Positions 51,288-62,000 of a stretch of 62,000 nucleotides of DNA are shown one piece after another. The position numbers and the translations under genes were made by a program. This DNA comes from Diphasiastrum complanatum. Lineage: Eukaryota; Streptophyta; Lycopodiopsida; Lycopodiales; Lycopodiaceae. Positions within the stretch are counted from its first letter, which is position 1. Each line of letters opens with the position of its first letter. The notes under the pieces are model-generated. The model was not told where the DNA came from and searched no databases. It saw nothing but the letters and a program-made list of their open reading frames with translations. The stretch covers positions 71,605,884 to 71,667,883 of the forward strand of contig CM055094.1 in the NCBI GenBank assembly GCA_029204225.1, in the 5' to 3' direction.

Positions 51288-51300
51288 GGCTCCAATACCA
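51288..51300 (-). other. Primer-binding site of copy 2
   Basis: The minus strand reads TGGTATTGGAGCC next to the LTR. Confidence 0.8.
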
Positions 51301-51745
51301 CTTTTTGGGTGATACAAGATTTTGGAAATTTGTTTATCAGCTCTAATACAACTTGTTGAATATGATATCTAGTCAAGAGAAAGCTCAACGTTAAATTATG
51401 ACAGGATCTTTAGCAACTGTGGATTCAAACTATTACTTAGATAGACCAGAGGAATATCTTTGTAGGTGTCAAAGACAACCATGAAGGGAGCGAAACAGTT
51501 AGACGTCTATGACATCCATGCTTCCTTTGAGTAAGATATTTTGAATGAGTCATGGAACGAGTATCAGTTTTAGAGAAAGAAATGATCAAAAAGCATTCGT
51601 CAATGAAAACTCACATAAAGAAAATAGAGAATCTGTGTTTTAGTTGTTGGATAATACAACGATCAAATCATGATCCTATGCCCGAGAATGGCTCACAGTA
51701 GTAGCGCACTATGTGTTGTGATCTTACTATGCTAGGTACAGATTG
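51301..51745 (-). repeat. 5' LTR of copy 2 (inverse of N1)
   Basis: About 445 bp, near-identical to the inverse of 25625-26071. Pairing with the copy 2 body shows which family the 25.6-kb LTR belongs to. Confidence 0.8.
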
Positions 51746-53122
51746 AATAGTGCGTTGAAGGCTGCTTTTACATGGTAGCAGGCCTGCTCACAGCCTGCTA
51801 CCGGCCGTAATTGGCCCTTCAACCCTGCGCTATGGCTTTAAACACATATGTTCAGAGCCTATGAAAATGGGACATCTGTCCTCTATCACTCCTCATGCCA
51901 ATTATGTTTCAGAATCAGCTTAAGTACATGTTTAAGATGCACAAATTGAAAACCATTAAAAAAACCACAAACTCAACATCATTTTGATTTTGAAAGCAGG
52001 TAAATTATAAATTGCTGTTTACTAGGTCATAGGAGCTATTAAGGCATAATCATTGTCTATATCCAAGTTCTAAATTTAGTCATTCTCTATCCACTAACTA
52101 TGGAAAGTTTTCATTAGTTAACATTTTGTCTTCAAACAACCATTCATTCCTTAACCTTTACAAACCTTTCTTTGTATTTTCAACTTGCACTGAATCGTGT
52201 ATATAGTAAAGCTTGGATATCCTTTTGTCCTTCCTCCGGATGGGCCATGGGCCATTCGTACTCGGTGATCGGCCTACTAGCGACTTACGTAATTTACATT
52301 GCAGACTATTAACAAAACCGTTTACTTTCATTGCTGATTCTCTTTGTGATAAATTGAGCAATGATCCACTTAGGTATAACAGAACCTCTCCTCTACAGCA
52401 CTGGCAAACTTGCTTACTATAGAACCAGCTATTTGTTCACAAATAGATAAGTGACGCCTATTCTTCACATTGCACACACATGTACAAACGTCACAGAATC
52501 CATTGAAATTGAACATTTCCAGCCTGTATCAGAAGCCAATTTCAATTACTTTTTGACTACATTATAAAGTGTCTTTTCTGTGTAGAAATTATTAAAAAAC
52601 CCCAGTTATGATAACCGTACCATGCTTGGGGCTTAAAAACAAATCGCAATCTTGAAAATGCTTGATGCATTTCTCTAATGTATTATATAAACGACGCAAC
52701 ACAAAAATTATGTGTTTCAAAGACAACTGTGAATTGTAGTCTCATGACGAGGCCTATGGAGGCTCACAGTTAATTGAAAGAGGAGAGGATTCTGTAGATG
52801 GGGACGATTGGACTCGAATTCACAAAAAATTATAACCTATAATTCAGTTTAAACCTGCAGAACAGCTTAGAATTATAACTATTACTTCTGAATCAAAGCT
52901 GCCAAAAAATTTGCGAGTGTTCTATGACAAATTTGAATTCACAAATGGAACCATTTGCAACAAAGCCAACAAAAAAGACATAAAGAAAGGTCATTAGGAG
53001 TTGACAGCCATGCAAAAAGAGGCTTGATAAAGTGATTTTCTTTGTATTGAGATTTTCTTATCAGAGGAAAAATGAACGTACTATAATAACATCCTATAGA
53101 TTGAAGAATAGTCATGCATCAT
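51746..53122. other. No gene recognised
   Basis: About 1.4 kb, AT-rich, with only short frames up to 69 codons; no motif. Confidence 0.5.
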
Positions 53123-53760
53123 TCAATAAAATTCATTGAATACAACTCTACTCAAGCCCAGAAAAAATCGAGCTTGAAGTGCACCAAGACTATCTGATTC
53201 ATCATCACTATCAAGATTCATGGCAGAGTTAGGGCAAAAGTCAGTCCTTGGGCTTGATGGACGATCATTGACTTCAGGATGAACAGGTGGATAATTGTGT
53301 AATTCTGTATTCAAAGGAGGTGATTTGGCTTTAAAGATCCATTGGACCAACCAGATGTGTTGTTGATTTTCTAATGTCACTTGGAAAACTGTCTTGGTCT
53401 GGTTTCTTTTCTTCTTCACGACTCTTTTCTGTTGCATTGTCCTGCACTTCAGCTTCCAGTTCCACATTATGATCTATTACCTGATCTTGTAATGGATCAT
53501 CTGGCTTTATTTGAGCTTCTATTTCTAGATAGGCTTTATAGGAGCAATTGTTTCATAGAACGTTTTGTCCTCATAGAATTCTACATCCCTTGAAACTATC
53601 ACTTTCTCAGTTTCTGGGATATAAATTTTATATCCTTTCTGCTTGTCAAGGTACCCCACAAATATGCCTCTTCGTGCTCTTATGTCAAAAGTGGACCCTG
53701 CCCTGTTTTCTAGCTTCCATCTATGCTGAATCTCTGCTGGAATAATGCATCTAGTAGTTA
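53123..53760 (-). pseudogene. Ty1/copia integrase C-terminal end and linker
   Basis: Minus-strand reading: IPAEIQHRWKLENRAGS, GIFVGYLDKQKGYKIYIPE, VIVSRDVEFYEDKTF (53545-53745), the usual copia integrase ending, then a basic/acidic linker frame (53123-53467, ending LDSDDESDSLGALQARF). RT does not follow. It supplies the empty-site comparison for the SINE-like insert at 45.2 kb. Confidence 0.82.
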
Positions 53761-54349
53761 TTAGTAGTAGATTTTAGATGGAGATGATTTAGGCATCGTG
53801 GTCTTCAAGAAAATTTAGTAGCCCTGGAAATTAGATTGGGGGTAGGTGATTGAGGAATCACTTGCTCCAAGAGTGTTTACTACCGAGATTACTGGTACTA
53901 CTAGTGTCACAAGGACACATGGATGTGCTAGTATGGGGCTATGGAGGCATTTTATGTACACGAAGAAATTGAAGAATGATTGCAGACAGAGACAGAAAGG
54001 CTTATGCGTTGTCTTCTTTTTGAGTACATGCTCTTACTGCAGTTGAAGCATTTAAAACATTTTTACGATGCCAGAATTGTGCTCAAAGTTCTAGCTCAAT
54101 GCTGAAAATTTCTTTGTTCTTAACTCTTAGTTCCTTACGCAAAATGGTCCCTTCTTAATATGACTTTTGAAAGGATGTCAATGTGTTTGGAGGGGCCCCA
54201 AACAAGCACAGTGGATCTCTGTAAGCTGTGTGAATTGCAGTTGAATGGTGGATTGCAACTTGCATATCACAATGTTAGTGGTGCCCATTCAAAAAAATTG
54301 AGAGCTCATTTGAAGCAATTTGGCCTTGTTGGATATTGCTTTGTGATAC
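53761..54349. other. No gene recognised
   Basis: Short frames only; no motif. Confidence 0.45.
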
Positions 54350-54727
54350 ATTAATCACGGTTATGCATGCTAGGATCTAATTAACAATTATCAGCAATTA
54401 GAGCAATCAGAACATAAGCATAACACAATCATCCATCTATAATCAAGAACACAATGACAAAGACAAGATCATTCCCAAAAGACGTGTCAATTCAATTGCA
54501 TAGTATGTACATATATCCGCGGGTGTGTATCACTCTCCAAGATCCCAAAAATAACTATGCCTACATGTCACTAACTAACGACTAACTGCCACACCCTTCA
54601 TTCCAAGATGAAGGCATTTCTGATGACTAGAATTGCTATAGTGCATACACATTGATGGGTGCATGACTCCCGTCATGCACCCAGTGCTCGATGCCTAGCA
54701 TCGAGAACCTAATGTCATGCACCATCA
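54350..54727 (-). repeat. 3' LTR of minus-strand copia (left end approximate)
   Basis: On minus it starts TGATGGTGCATGAC directly after a polypurine tract (gagatgggg, 54730-54740) that follows the RNase H stop. The left end near 54350 is a guess. It contains two adjacent perfect hairpins (54656-54683 and 54687-54705). Confidence 0.6.
54656..54705. repeat. Two tandem perfect hairpins in the LTR
   Basis: 12-bp stem tgggtgcatgac / gtcatgcaccca with loop tccc (54656-54683), then 8-bp stem ctcgatgc / gcatcgag with loop cta (54687-54705). A third arm (gtcatgcaccatc, 54714-54726) can compete with the first. Confidence 0.9.
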
Positions 54728-54742
54728 ATCCCCATCTCAATT

Positions 54743-57632
54743 CTATCCAGCGTCTCTCCTCGTTTCATGCAAGCCCATTGCTTCTCTTACATGTATGAAT
54801 CTATCCTTGGCCAATGCCTTTACCATGATGTCTGCCACCATATTCCTTGTTGGACAGTATGCAAGCACCATCTTCCCTTCCTGTACAAGTCCCGTGACGA
54901 AGTGATATTGTATGTCAATGTGCTTGCTCCTTTTATGAAGCCCTCCATTCTTGGAGATGAAAATACAACCTTGGTTGTCATTGAACATGACCATTCCTTC
55001 ATTGGTGATTCCCAGCTCTGCACAAAAATTTCTGGTCAAGATGTGTTCTTTTGCCCCTTGACATAATCCCATCAGCTCAACTTCCTTGGAGGACAGAGCT
55101 ACGGATTTTTGTTTAGAGCTTGCCCAACTCACTGCTGCATTTCCCATCAGAAATACATACCCGGATGTAGATTTCCTATCGGCTGTGTCCTCTGCCCAAT
55201 ATGAATTCACATACCCATGGACTCCATCGCAAGGTCCTTGGTAATGTAGCCCATGCCTCAAAGTGCCCTTGAGGTATCTCAACACTCGCTTCGCTGCTTG
55301 CCAATGACCAGTCACGGGATTTACCAGAAATTGGCTCAGCTTGCCCGTCGCAGTAGATATGTCCGGCCTTGTGCATATCATGGCGTACATTAACGATCCA
55401 ATGAGACTCCATATGGATATCGACACATGTCAGTTTGCTCTTTCTCAGACATTGGCGACATCTCCGAGTTGAGTCTAATCCCTGGATCCAGTGGTGTGCC
55501 AACAAGAGCTGCATTCATCATGCCATACCTTCTAAGCATATTTATAATATATCTTTCTTGGCTAAGTTGGATACATCTATCCTTTCTGTTTCTGCTGAAT
55601 TGAATGCCCAGGCAATAGTGCAATTCACCTAAGTCCTTTATCTCAAATTCTGCCTTGAGCTCTACCTTGCACTGATTCAGACTCCTAACATCATTTCCAT
55701 TTCCAATGATGTCATCAACATATATTGCCATCACAATGATCTATGATCCTATTCTCCTGAAGAAGATGCTATGATCCATGTTACACCTCTTGAAGCCCCG
55801 GCTTTGAAGAAATATTTCCATTCTTTCATACCACACTCGAGATGCCTATCTGAGTCCGTAGAGTGCCTTCTTCAGCTTGCATACTAGATTAATCCCCTGC
55901 TCAAATCCTTCAGGCTGCTTGATGTACACATCCTTGTTCATATCCCAATTCAAGAACGTCGTCTTGACGTCCAACTGGTGGATTTTCATGTCATTTAGTG
56001 CTGCCCATGCCAGCAGAATTCTGATTGATCCGATCCTTGCAACCAGTGTGAATGTTTCATCGAAATCTATTCCCTCTGTCTGAGCACATCCCTTTGCTAC
56101 TATTCTCGCTTTGTACCTTTCTATCCCTCTGTCAACATCAAACTTTATTTTGAACACCCATTTGCAGCCTATTGCCTTTCTTCCCTTTGGAAGATGTACT
56201 AAGCCCCAAGCATCATTCTGTTGAATGGACTTCATCTCCTCCAGCATCGCTTGGTGCCACATGCCAGAGCTTTCAGAATCTTGTGCTCTCTGAAAATTTG
56301 TAGGCTCCATCACATGCTCCTTGCTCATGAAAACCATATCATTCAAACCTGTGAGGCATCTTTCTTACCCTGGTAGGTCTTCTCTCTTCTTCATGCTCTG
56401 CAGTTGAATGCTCTGGCATGTTCTTCCAAGAGGTCCATGCTCTAGTCCTAAAGTTGTCCCCATCTTGCTGCAGATCTTCACCTATTGTCCTCTCCAACGT
56501 GCTCTCTAGTCCACGCCTTCTTGCTATTGAGTAGCCTTGTAGCTATTAGATATCAGAATTGGTTTCTCTGTGACTATTACCACTGAGCTTCCTGAAATCT
56601 TTGGTTTGTTGTTTGCCTGATATCCGACATACCTTGTAGAGTCGTCATCGAATATAAAATCCCTACTAATGATGAAAGCATTTGTGGTTAGATTGTACAG
56701 CTTGTACCCTTTTGTGCCACCAGGATACCCGACAAAAATGCATCTCTGTCCTTTGGGGTCCAGTTTTCTCCTCTTCTCCTTTGGAACATGTGTGAATGCA
56801 ACGCACCCAAATACTCTGAAGTAGCTAACATTCGGTTTCCTTCCATACCATGCTTTATATGGTGTCTTCCCATTTAATGCTTTTGTTGGTGACCTATTGA
56901 TTACCTGACATGCCATCGCCACTGCTTCTGCCCAAAAGAACTTCGGGAGATCTCTGTCGTGCACCATGCACCTGACCATCTCCATGATGGTCCTATTTTT
57001 CTTTCTGCCACTCCGTTTTGCTGCGGATTGTAGGGAACATTGAACTCTCTCAAAATACCATGATCTCTGCAAAAGCTGTCGAATTCTCTGCTTCTGTATT
57101 CTCCTCCATTGTCACTTCTGATCCTTTTGATCTTCCTCCTTGTTTCGCCCTCTACCACCTCCTTAAAAGGCCTTGAAGCTCTCCAATGCCTGACTTTTCT
57201 GCTTAAGAGTCCATATTCTGACTCTTCTGGTGCAGTCGTCGATAAATGTAATCAAGTATTTGGATCCCCCAATTGATGTGCATTCCATGGGTCCGCATAT
57301 GTCACTATGTATCATATTGATTATTTCAAATGACTGTTCGCTCCTCCATCTGGAAATGGCTCTTTGTGCTGCTTTCCAAACACGCAAGCTTCACATCTGT
57401 CAATGATCTCCTCAAGTCTGTAATCAAATCCTCTAAGCATTCTGTCTTTTGCAAGTCTTTGTAGGCTGCGCCTTCCGAGATGTCCTAACCTCCTATGGCA
57501 GAGGTTGTTTACCTTGCTTGAACTGAGTGTTACACAAGCCATTGATCTTTCCTCAGCTCCCCATTGGAGTTGATAAAGTCCTCCAATGCGAAAACCAATT
57601 CCTATTAGATCTTCCTCCCTCTGGATGCAGCG
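54743..57632 (-). pseudogene. Ty1/copia pol: integrase, RT, RNase H
   Basis: Minus order: integrase HHCC CHRRLGHLGRRSL and CEACVFGKQH (57321-57632); IHSDICGPM (57163-57387); RSDNGGEYRS and NGVAERK (56901-57158); FRVFGCVAFTHVPKEKRRK, RCIFVGYPGGTKGYK (56524-57072); RT GCKWVFKIKF, YKARIVAKGCAQ, QLDVKTTFLN, ALYGLR (55846-56346); IYVDDIIGNGND, YCLGIQFSRN (55390-55734); RNase H CTRPDIST, ADRKSTSGYVF, FNDNQGCIF, KHIDIQYHFV (54743-55426). Catalytic DDE and YVDD remain but four or more frame changes separate them. Truncated at the X3 junction; gag and protease absent. Confidence 0.93.
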
Positions 57633-57638
57633 ACAATC

Positions 57639-57842
57639 ATGCTTGGTCACACCGAGGAACTTAACCTTCCATTAGAAGACTATGAGTTTGAGAAGCCACT
57701 GGTATGGTTCTATTATAGAGATTTTGATCTTGTTGGTATTAATATCACTCTCTGTCGTCTGCATTTAAAGTCAGCTTTATTATATATAGTAAGTTGTACA
57801 GCTAGGTCATTCTATCAAACGCATTGCTCTCCAAATGTTTGA
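57639..57842 (+). pseudogene. AP2-like domain, second half (X3)
   Basis: MLGHTEELNLPLEDYE, FEKPLVW, an open frame of 67 codons. Lacks the YDRAAI part because the copy is truncated there. AP2 identity comes from X2. Confidence 0.4.
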
Positions 57843-57932
57843 AGAAGGCTCTTTTTATTTTAACGTGCGTTTAATCTCCCATATGTGAGAGAAAAAATTG
57901 ATACTTTATAGTTCCATGGTGTACATTGGTGA

Positions 57933-58196
57933 ATGCAGTGGGAGAAATATGGTAAAACAGACTTTTTTAGGATACTTAGGCGGATGAGTCGGGGAACTTC
58001 TTCTACCAATTTTGTAGAAGCTGCAATTCTTCACAAACCTGCAGCTGAAAAGAAGACTAGTGGTCACGGTACAAAAAGGTTGGAGATTTCAAGGAACATG
58101 TTATTATGCAGTGGTGACAAATATTCGAAATTTCCTTCTGCCTTGTTTCCAAAAGATAATTTCCAATGGTTCTGTGGCTTCCAAAAATGTTCTTGA
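57933..58196 (+). pseudogene. AP2-like gene fragment, linker exon (X3)
   Basis: 87 codons: KYGKTDFFRILRRMSRGTSS, EAAILHKPAAEKK, FPSALFPKDNFQWF. The X1 frame differs by a few replacements. The extended C-terminal part is better preserved here than in X1. Confidence 0.4.
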
Positions 58197-58463
58197 TTCT
58201 TAGTTTTTGCAGACAGCTTTTGCTTCTGAGCTCCAATCAAAGCTAATCTTTACGTGATGCGAAACAAATCGTTATCACTAAAGGTAGTGGTGATACGCAT
58301 TGTGCTTTTTATCCCAAGATTTGTAGAAAACAAGATGTCATTAATAGTTGCTAAAATCTAATCATGTATGTTTATTTGAGCTAAATTTCTAGTTTTTTGT
58401 TTCAATATGAACAAATTGTTTTTATCTCCTTAACAATGTGCTGAAAATTCATATGTTTTTCTA

Positions 58464-58627
58464 GCTACATCCAACAAAGCAGTAGTAGTACAAGAAGAAC
58501 ACAAACACGCTTATAGAGACCTATTTGGACGGGTAGAAGATGTTGAGAATGATGTTTCAGCCACAAAAAAACTCAAGTTCTCCGATCTACACGAGCTTGT
58601 AAATATTTTCTTGGAAAAGCTGGAGAT
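58464..58627 (+). pseudogene. AP2-like gene fragment, acidic exon (X3)
   Basis: Between a ttttctag acceptor (ends 58463) and a GTGAGA donor (58628): TSNKAVVVQEEHKHAYRDL, VEDVENDVSATKKLK, FSDLHELVNIFLEKLEM. The frame is open across the whole exon, and plant-like splice signals bracket it. Function not recognised. Confidence 0.45.
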
Positions 58628-59680
58628 GGTGAGAATTTTACTAATCTCTTCTAGCCTAAAAGTATTGATGCCTAAGATATTAGCCACTTCAATCCATCCT
58701 CTTTCAACACATTACCTGTATAAATTGAATGTACTACATGCCTACTTTGAAAATGTTGGATTTTCTCTAGAAGCTTGGCATATCAGACCTTGTTATCAAA
58801 TGCTCATACCTCTTCAAATAATGATGTTTGTGCTATTCTGCTTTGAGGTAATTGTTATCAAACGCTCATAGCTCTTCAAATAGTTATATTTGTGTTTTTT
58901 TGCTTCGATTCTAGGTAATTCTGAAAAATGGTGAGAATTACTGAGCATGGTGATTCCATAAGGTTGAAGGAGTAATATTTAGCACTTAGTATGGATGACT
59001 CCCTATAAAGTGTAGGGAGAGAATATGAGGTGGCATTCGCAACTAGGATACAACCATAAGGTTTGTCATGATTATTCATGATTACACCTATCTTTTGTTC
59101 TTTTCGACATAGATGTAATGGTTGTTTTTTTCAACATACATGTGATGGTTGTTTGTATTTTTTTTGTTTTTTTGGCTTTGAATATAAGGTTTGGCAAATG
59201 AAATTTGTGTAACTAGAGCTTAAGATCCATAAATTATTTTGTTCAATACGACTCTAATCTCATATGAGTTTTGTTTATTTTTATGAGGGTTCTTTTTGCT
59301 AATGTTTAGCTTTGAGAGTTTTAAACATTTTTGGATCAATTTCTAGAATAATATTTTGTTTTCTATTTACATATTATTCTACAGATAAGTTTGAGGTTTA
59401 ATTTGGTAAAAGAAGCAACATTAGGTCATTTGGACTAGTATCGAAGAATTTATGACAATTTTTTTTATAGCTTGAATTTTGCTTGTTTACTTTCTATAGA
59501 TTTTCTAGACATGTTTACTAATCTATTATAGAGGTCAATAGAACTTGTTTTTATCTTTTTGAGAATATTGATTTTTTGCTTATCTAGATTACTAACAAAA
59601 TTGCTATGATCATTCTAGTAATAGAGGATTAGATTTGACAAAAAACTAAAAAATCTCTTGCATATTGTTAGAGAGCAAGA

Positions 59681-60329
59681 TGTGAAAGATTTCAGATCCT
59701 TAAGATCCAATCTACTTGAATGATCTTTGGTTAGAAAGAGAAATACACTACCAATTTCACCAATGTAGAAAAATCAGCATCTACACACAATTTGAGATGC
59801 AAACACTAATAGAACTTGATCAAACTTGAATGAAATGATTATGTACTGTTGCTGTCCATACAAAACCAGCAAGCTACTGTATTTCACACGTGTGGATCCA
59901 AAAATAACAAATATAGATCATTCTACACATAGAATTGCAAGCAATCACCAAGATAGTGCACCAATGGATAGTAGAACCCAAGAGAACCATGTATAAGCAT
60001 GAAATGAGATAGAGAAGAGAGCAGATGACTCTCTCCACGAGTTAATCCTTTTATAGCAGGTCCAAACCCTATTTGGCCACTTGGCTTTCCCACCAAAATG
60101 CTAACCCTACCAATTTTGGGTCTAGATTCAATGTACCCAACTTATTCGAATGGAATCTACTCAAACTCGCATTCTATCTTTCCCACACTTTCAAAAAGTG
60201 TTTATTCAAATGAAATTTAGACTACTGAACTTTGAAAAGTCAACCTCTAAGTCTAAAGCAAGTTTTGGCCTTGATATGCCAAATATGGAAATATTGCAAA
60301 ATGTGATGAAACTAGTTGAATCTTTCACA
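59681..60329 (-). repeat. 3' LTR of minus-strand copia, 649 bp
   Basis: Opens TGTGAAAGATTTCAG and closes GAATCTTTCACA; TGTGAAAG and CTTTCACA are an exact 8-bp inverted pair. It is followed on the right by ctccctcttcaa (polypurine tract on minus). The same family as 15464-15949. It holds a CACACGTGTG palindrome at 59885-59894. Confidence 0.88.
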
Positions 60330-62000
60330 CTCCCTCTTCAACTAGTTTTAGCATAGACTTTGATAATACTCCAAGTGAAGTCCTATGCTTCATGAACAAG
60401 TCTTTTCCCAATGCTTTGGTGAAGATATCAGCTACACATTCCCTTGAAGACACATGTTGAAGCTCCACCTCCTTTGCAATGACTTGCTCCCTCACAAAAT
60501 GATATTGTATCTCAATATGCTTGCTCCTAGCATGAAAGATAGGATTAGATGCCATTCTTTTGGCTGATTGATTGTCACAAAAGATAATTGGGCTCTCTGA
60601 AAATTCCAGCAAGTGAAGATCCTTGATCATTCCTCTTGATCCATACCATCTCCTTTGTGCAATGTGTAAGAGCTTTGTACTCGGCCTCACTAGATAAAAA
60701 TGAGATAGTGGCTTGTTTCTTTGACATCCATGATATAGCTCCATCACCTATGAAAATACAATAAGAACTAATGGATTTCCTATCCATTACATCTCCAGAA
60801 TAGTCCGAATCTGAAAATCCAAAAATATTAGGTGATGATCCCTCATACAATATGCCAAAATCTCGAGTTCCAATAATGTACCTCAAAACTCGCTTTCCTA
60901 GCTTCCAATGCTCGTCACTAGGATCTTGCATGAATTGACTCAATCTTCCAACAAAATAGCTTAGATCAGGTCTAGTAATGGTTAGATAGATGAGTGAACC
61001 AACTAGCTTTCTATAGAGAGTAATGTCCTTGAAGGATCTTTCATTACCTCTTATAGTAAGCTTTACATGAGACTCCATAGGTGTATCAATAGCTTTTGCA
61101 TCTACCATATGAAATCTTTCTAGAATAGAATTAGCATACTTCTCTTGACAAATGAAAGTAGATTGAGAAGATCTAATGACTTCTATTCCTAAAGTGTAAT
61201 GCAAATTACCAAGATCATGCACCTCAAACTCCTTCTTAAGAGCATTCTTGATATCCTCCACATCTTGATTGTCTCCACCACTCAAGATGATATCATCCAC
61301 ATAGATTAGCAAGATGGTAAAATCATTTCCAGCAAACCTATAATAAAGTGAATGATCATACTCACTCATAGCAAAGCCTTGAGAGAGTAAAAAAGTGTTA
61401 AGCTTAGCATACCAACTCCTTGGTGCTTGCTTAAGGCCATACAAACTCTTTTGTAGAAGACACACATGATTTGGCTTTGTTGATGAGATGTAGCTCTTGG
61501 GTTTCTCCATGTATACTTCCTCCTCAAGATCACCATTCAAGAATTCATTTGAAATGTCCATTTGCCATAGATCCCATCCATAAAGTGTAGCAAGTGAAAT
61601 GATGACTCGAATGCTTACCATCTTTGCCACGGGTGCAAAGGTCTCATCATAGTCAATTCCTTGTTGTTGAGCATATCCTTTTGCCACTAGCCTTGCCTTG
61701 TACTTGTTGATAGATCCATCTTGGTTTGTCTTCACCTTGAAGATCCATTTGCATCCAATAGCTTTCTTGTCCTTAGGCAACTCCACCAATCTCCATCTTC
61801 CATTCTTCATAAGAGCTTGATACTCAAGATCCATTGCTTGGATCCACTTCTCTTCTTTCCTTGCTTGATCTACACTTGTACGCTCATCCAAAGAGGTTAG
61901 GAAAGCAACATAATTTCCAGAAACTACTTGCTTACCCTTTTGATCATATGTGATCCTTGAAGGTACTTGTCTTTCTCTTGATGTTCTCCTTGGCTTTTGA
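60330..62000 (-). pseudogene. Ty1/copia RT-RNase H, long open frame, partial at window edge
   Basis: An open minus-strand frame runs from the window edge (62000) to 60575, about 475 codons: GCKWIFKVKTNQDGS, YKARLVAKGYAQQQGIDY, ETFAPVAKM, QMDISNEFLNGDLEEEVYM (usual K is N), LYGLKQAPRSWY, LLIYVDDIILSGGDN, TLGIEVIRS, LIYLTITRPD, then RNase H FSDSDYSGDVMDRKS and FLSSEAEYKAL. A frame change near 60640-60700 moves to the second frame (60325-60747) with CDNQSAKRMASN, HIEIQYHFVRE and VADIFTKAL. One shift separates it from an intact RT-RNase H end. Gag, protease and integrase would lie beyond 62000. Confidence 0.93.

Larger units (their letters stand above)
57633..59670 (+). repeat. Repeat segment X3, inverted copy of X1, with AP2-like exons
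   Basis: The inverse of about 20275-22980, lacking about 430 bp of X1 (20935-21365). Starts inside the AP2-like second half, so the first exon is lost at the copia junction (shared word caatcatgcttggtcac). Confidence 0.85.

Overview
The window looks like nuclear DNA of a land plant, from a repeat-rich and gene-poor region. Evidence: many Ty1/copia and Ty3/gypsy LTR-retrotransposon pieces with initiator-methionine tRNA primer sites (TGGTATCAGAGC type), a hAT-type transposase, AP2-like domain gene fragments, long CT/GA microsatellites, and no open frame above about 475 codons. The species cannot be fixed from sequence alone. I see no intact, clearly functional host gene. Almost everything recognisable is a mobile element or a fragment of one, nested and re-duplicated.

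Layout. 1-5.9 kb: copia LTR, RT and RNase H scraps, a candidate 1.2 kb LTR and a decayed polyprotein tail. 5.97-9.4 kb: a tandem satellite of about 593-bp units with nested palindromes. 9.97-11.3, 16.2-18.0 and 26.9-28.6 kb: three copies (A, B, C) of a degenerate copia family that share premature stops and an expanding CT tract. 11.3-15.9 kb: another LTR with its primer site, then a minus-strand copia remnant with LTR, primer site and RT scrap. 18.9-20.1 kb: gypsy remnant fusing protease to a partial integrase. 20.1-24.0 and 30.4-32.4 kb (direct) and 57.6-59.7 kb (inverted): three copies (X1, X2, X3) of a segment with exons of an AP2-domain-like gene. 25.6-26.1 kb: LTR with primer site. 28.6-30.2 kb: copia gag-protease-integrase remnant. 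33.6-36.0 kb: hAT transposase pseudogene. 37.67-42.76 kb: the most complete element, a copia with both LTRs, primer site, polypurine tract and all domains, but dead. 42.9-44.4 kb: minus-strand copia RT/RNase H. 45.2 kb: an 85-bp tRNA-like retroposon with 15-bp target duplications. 45.6-46.0 kb: LTR plus primer site. 46.3 kb: copia gag start. 46.9-47.6 kb: gypsy RNase H/integrase. 50.1-51.7 kb: minus-strand gypsy with the same internal deletions as the 19-kb copy, plus LTR and primer site. 53.1-53.8 kb: copia integrase end. 54.35-57.63 kb: minus-strand copia LTR and pol. 59.68-62.0 kb: minus-strand copia LTR and a long open RT/RNase H frame running off the window.

The pieces do not form a pathway. 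What links them is shared descent: the same deletions, stops and junctions recur in separate copies. This implies either trans-mobilised non-autonomous families or duplication of already nested blocks. The two most notable systems are the paired RT-less gypsy elements and the triplicated AP2-like gene fragments; the 593-bp palindromic satellite is the third.
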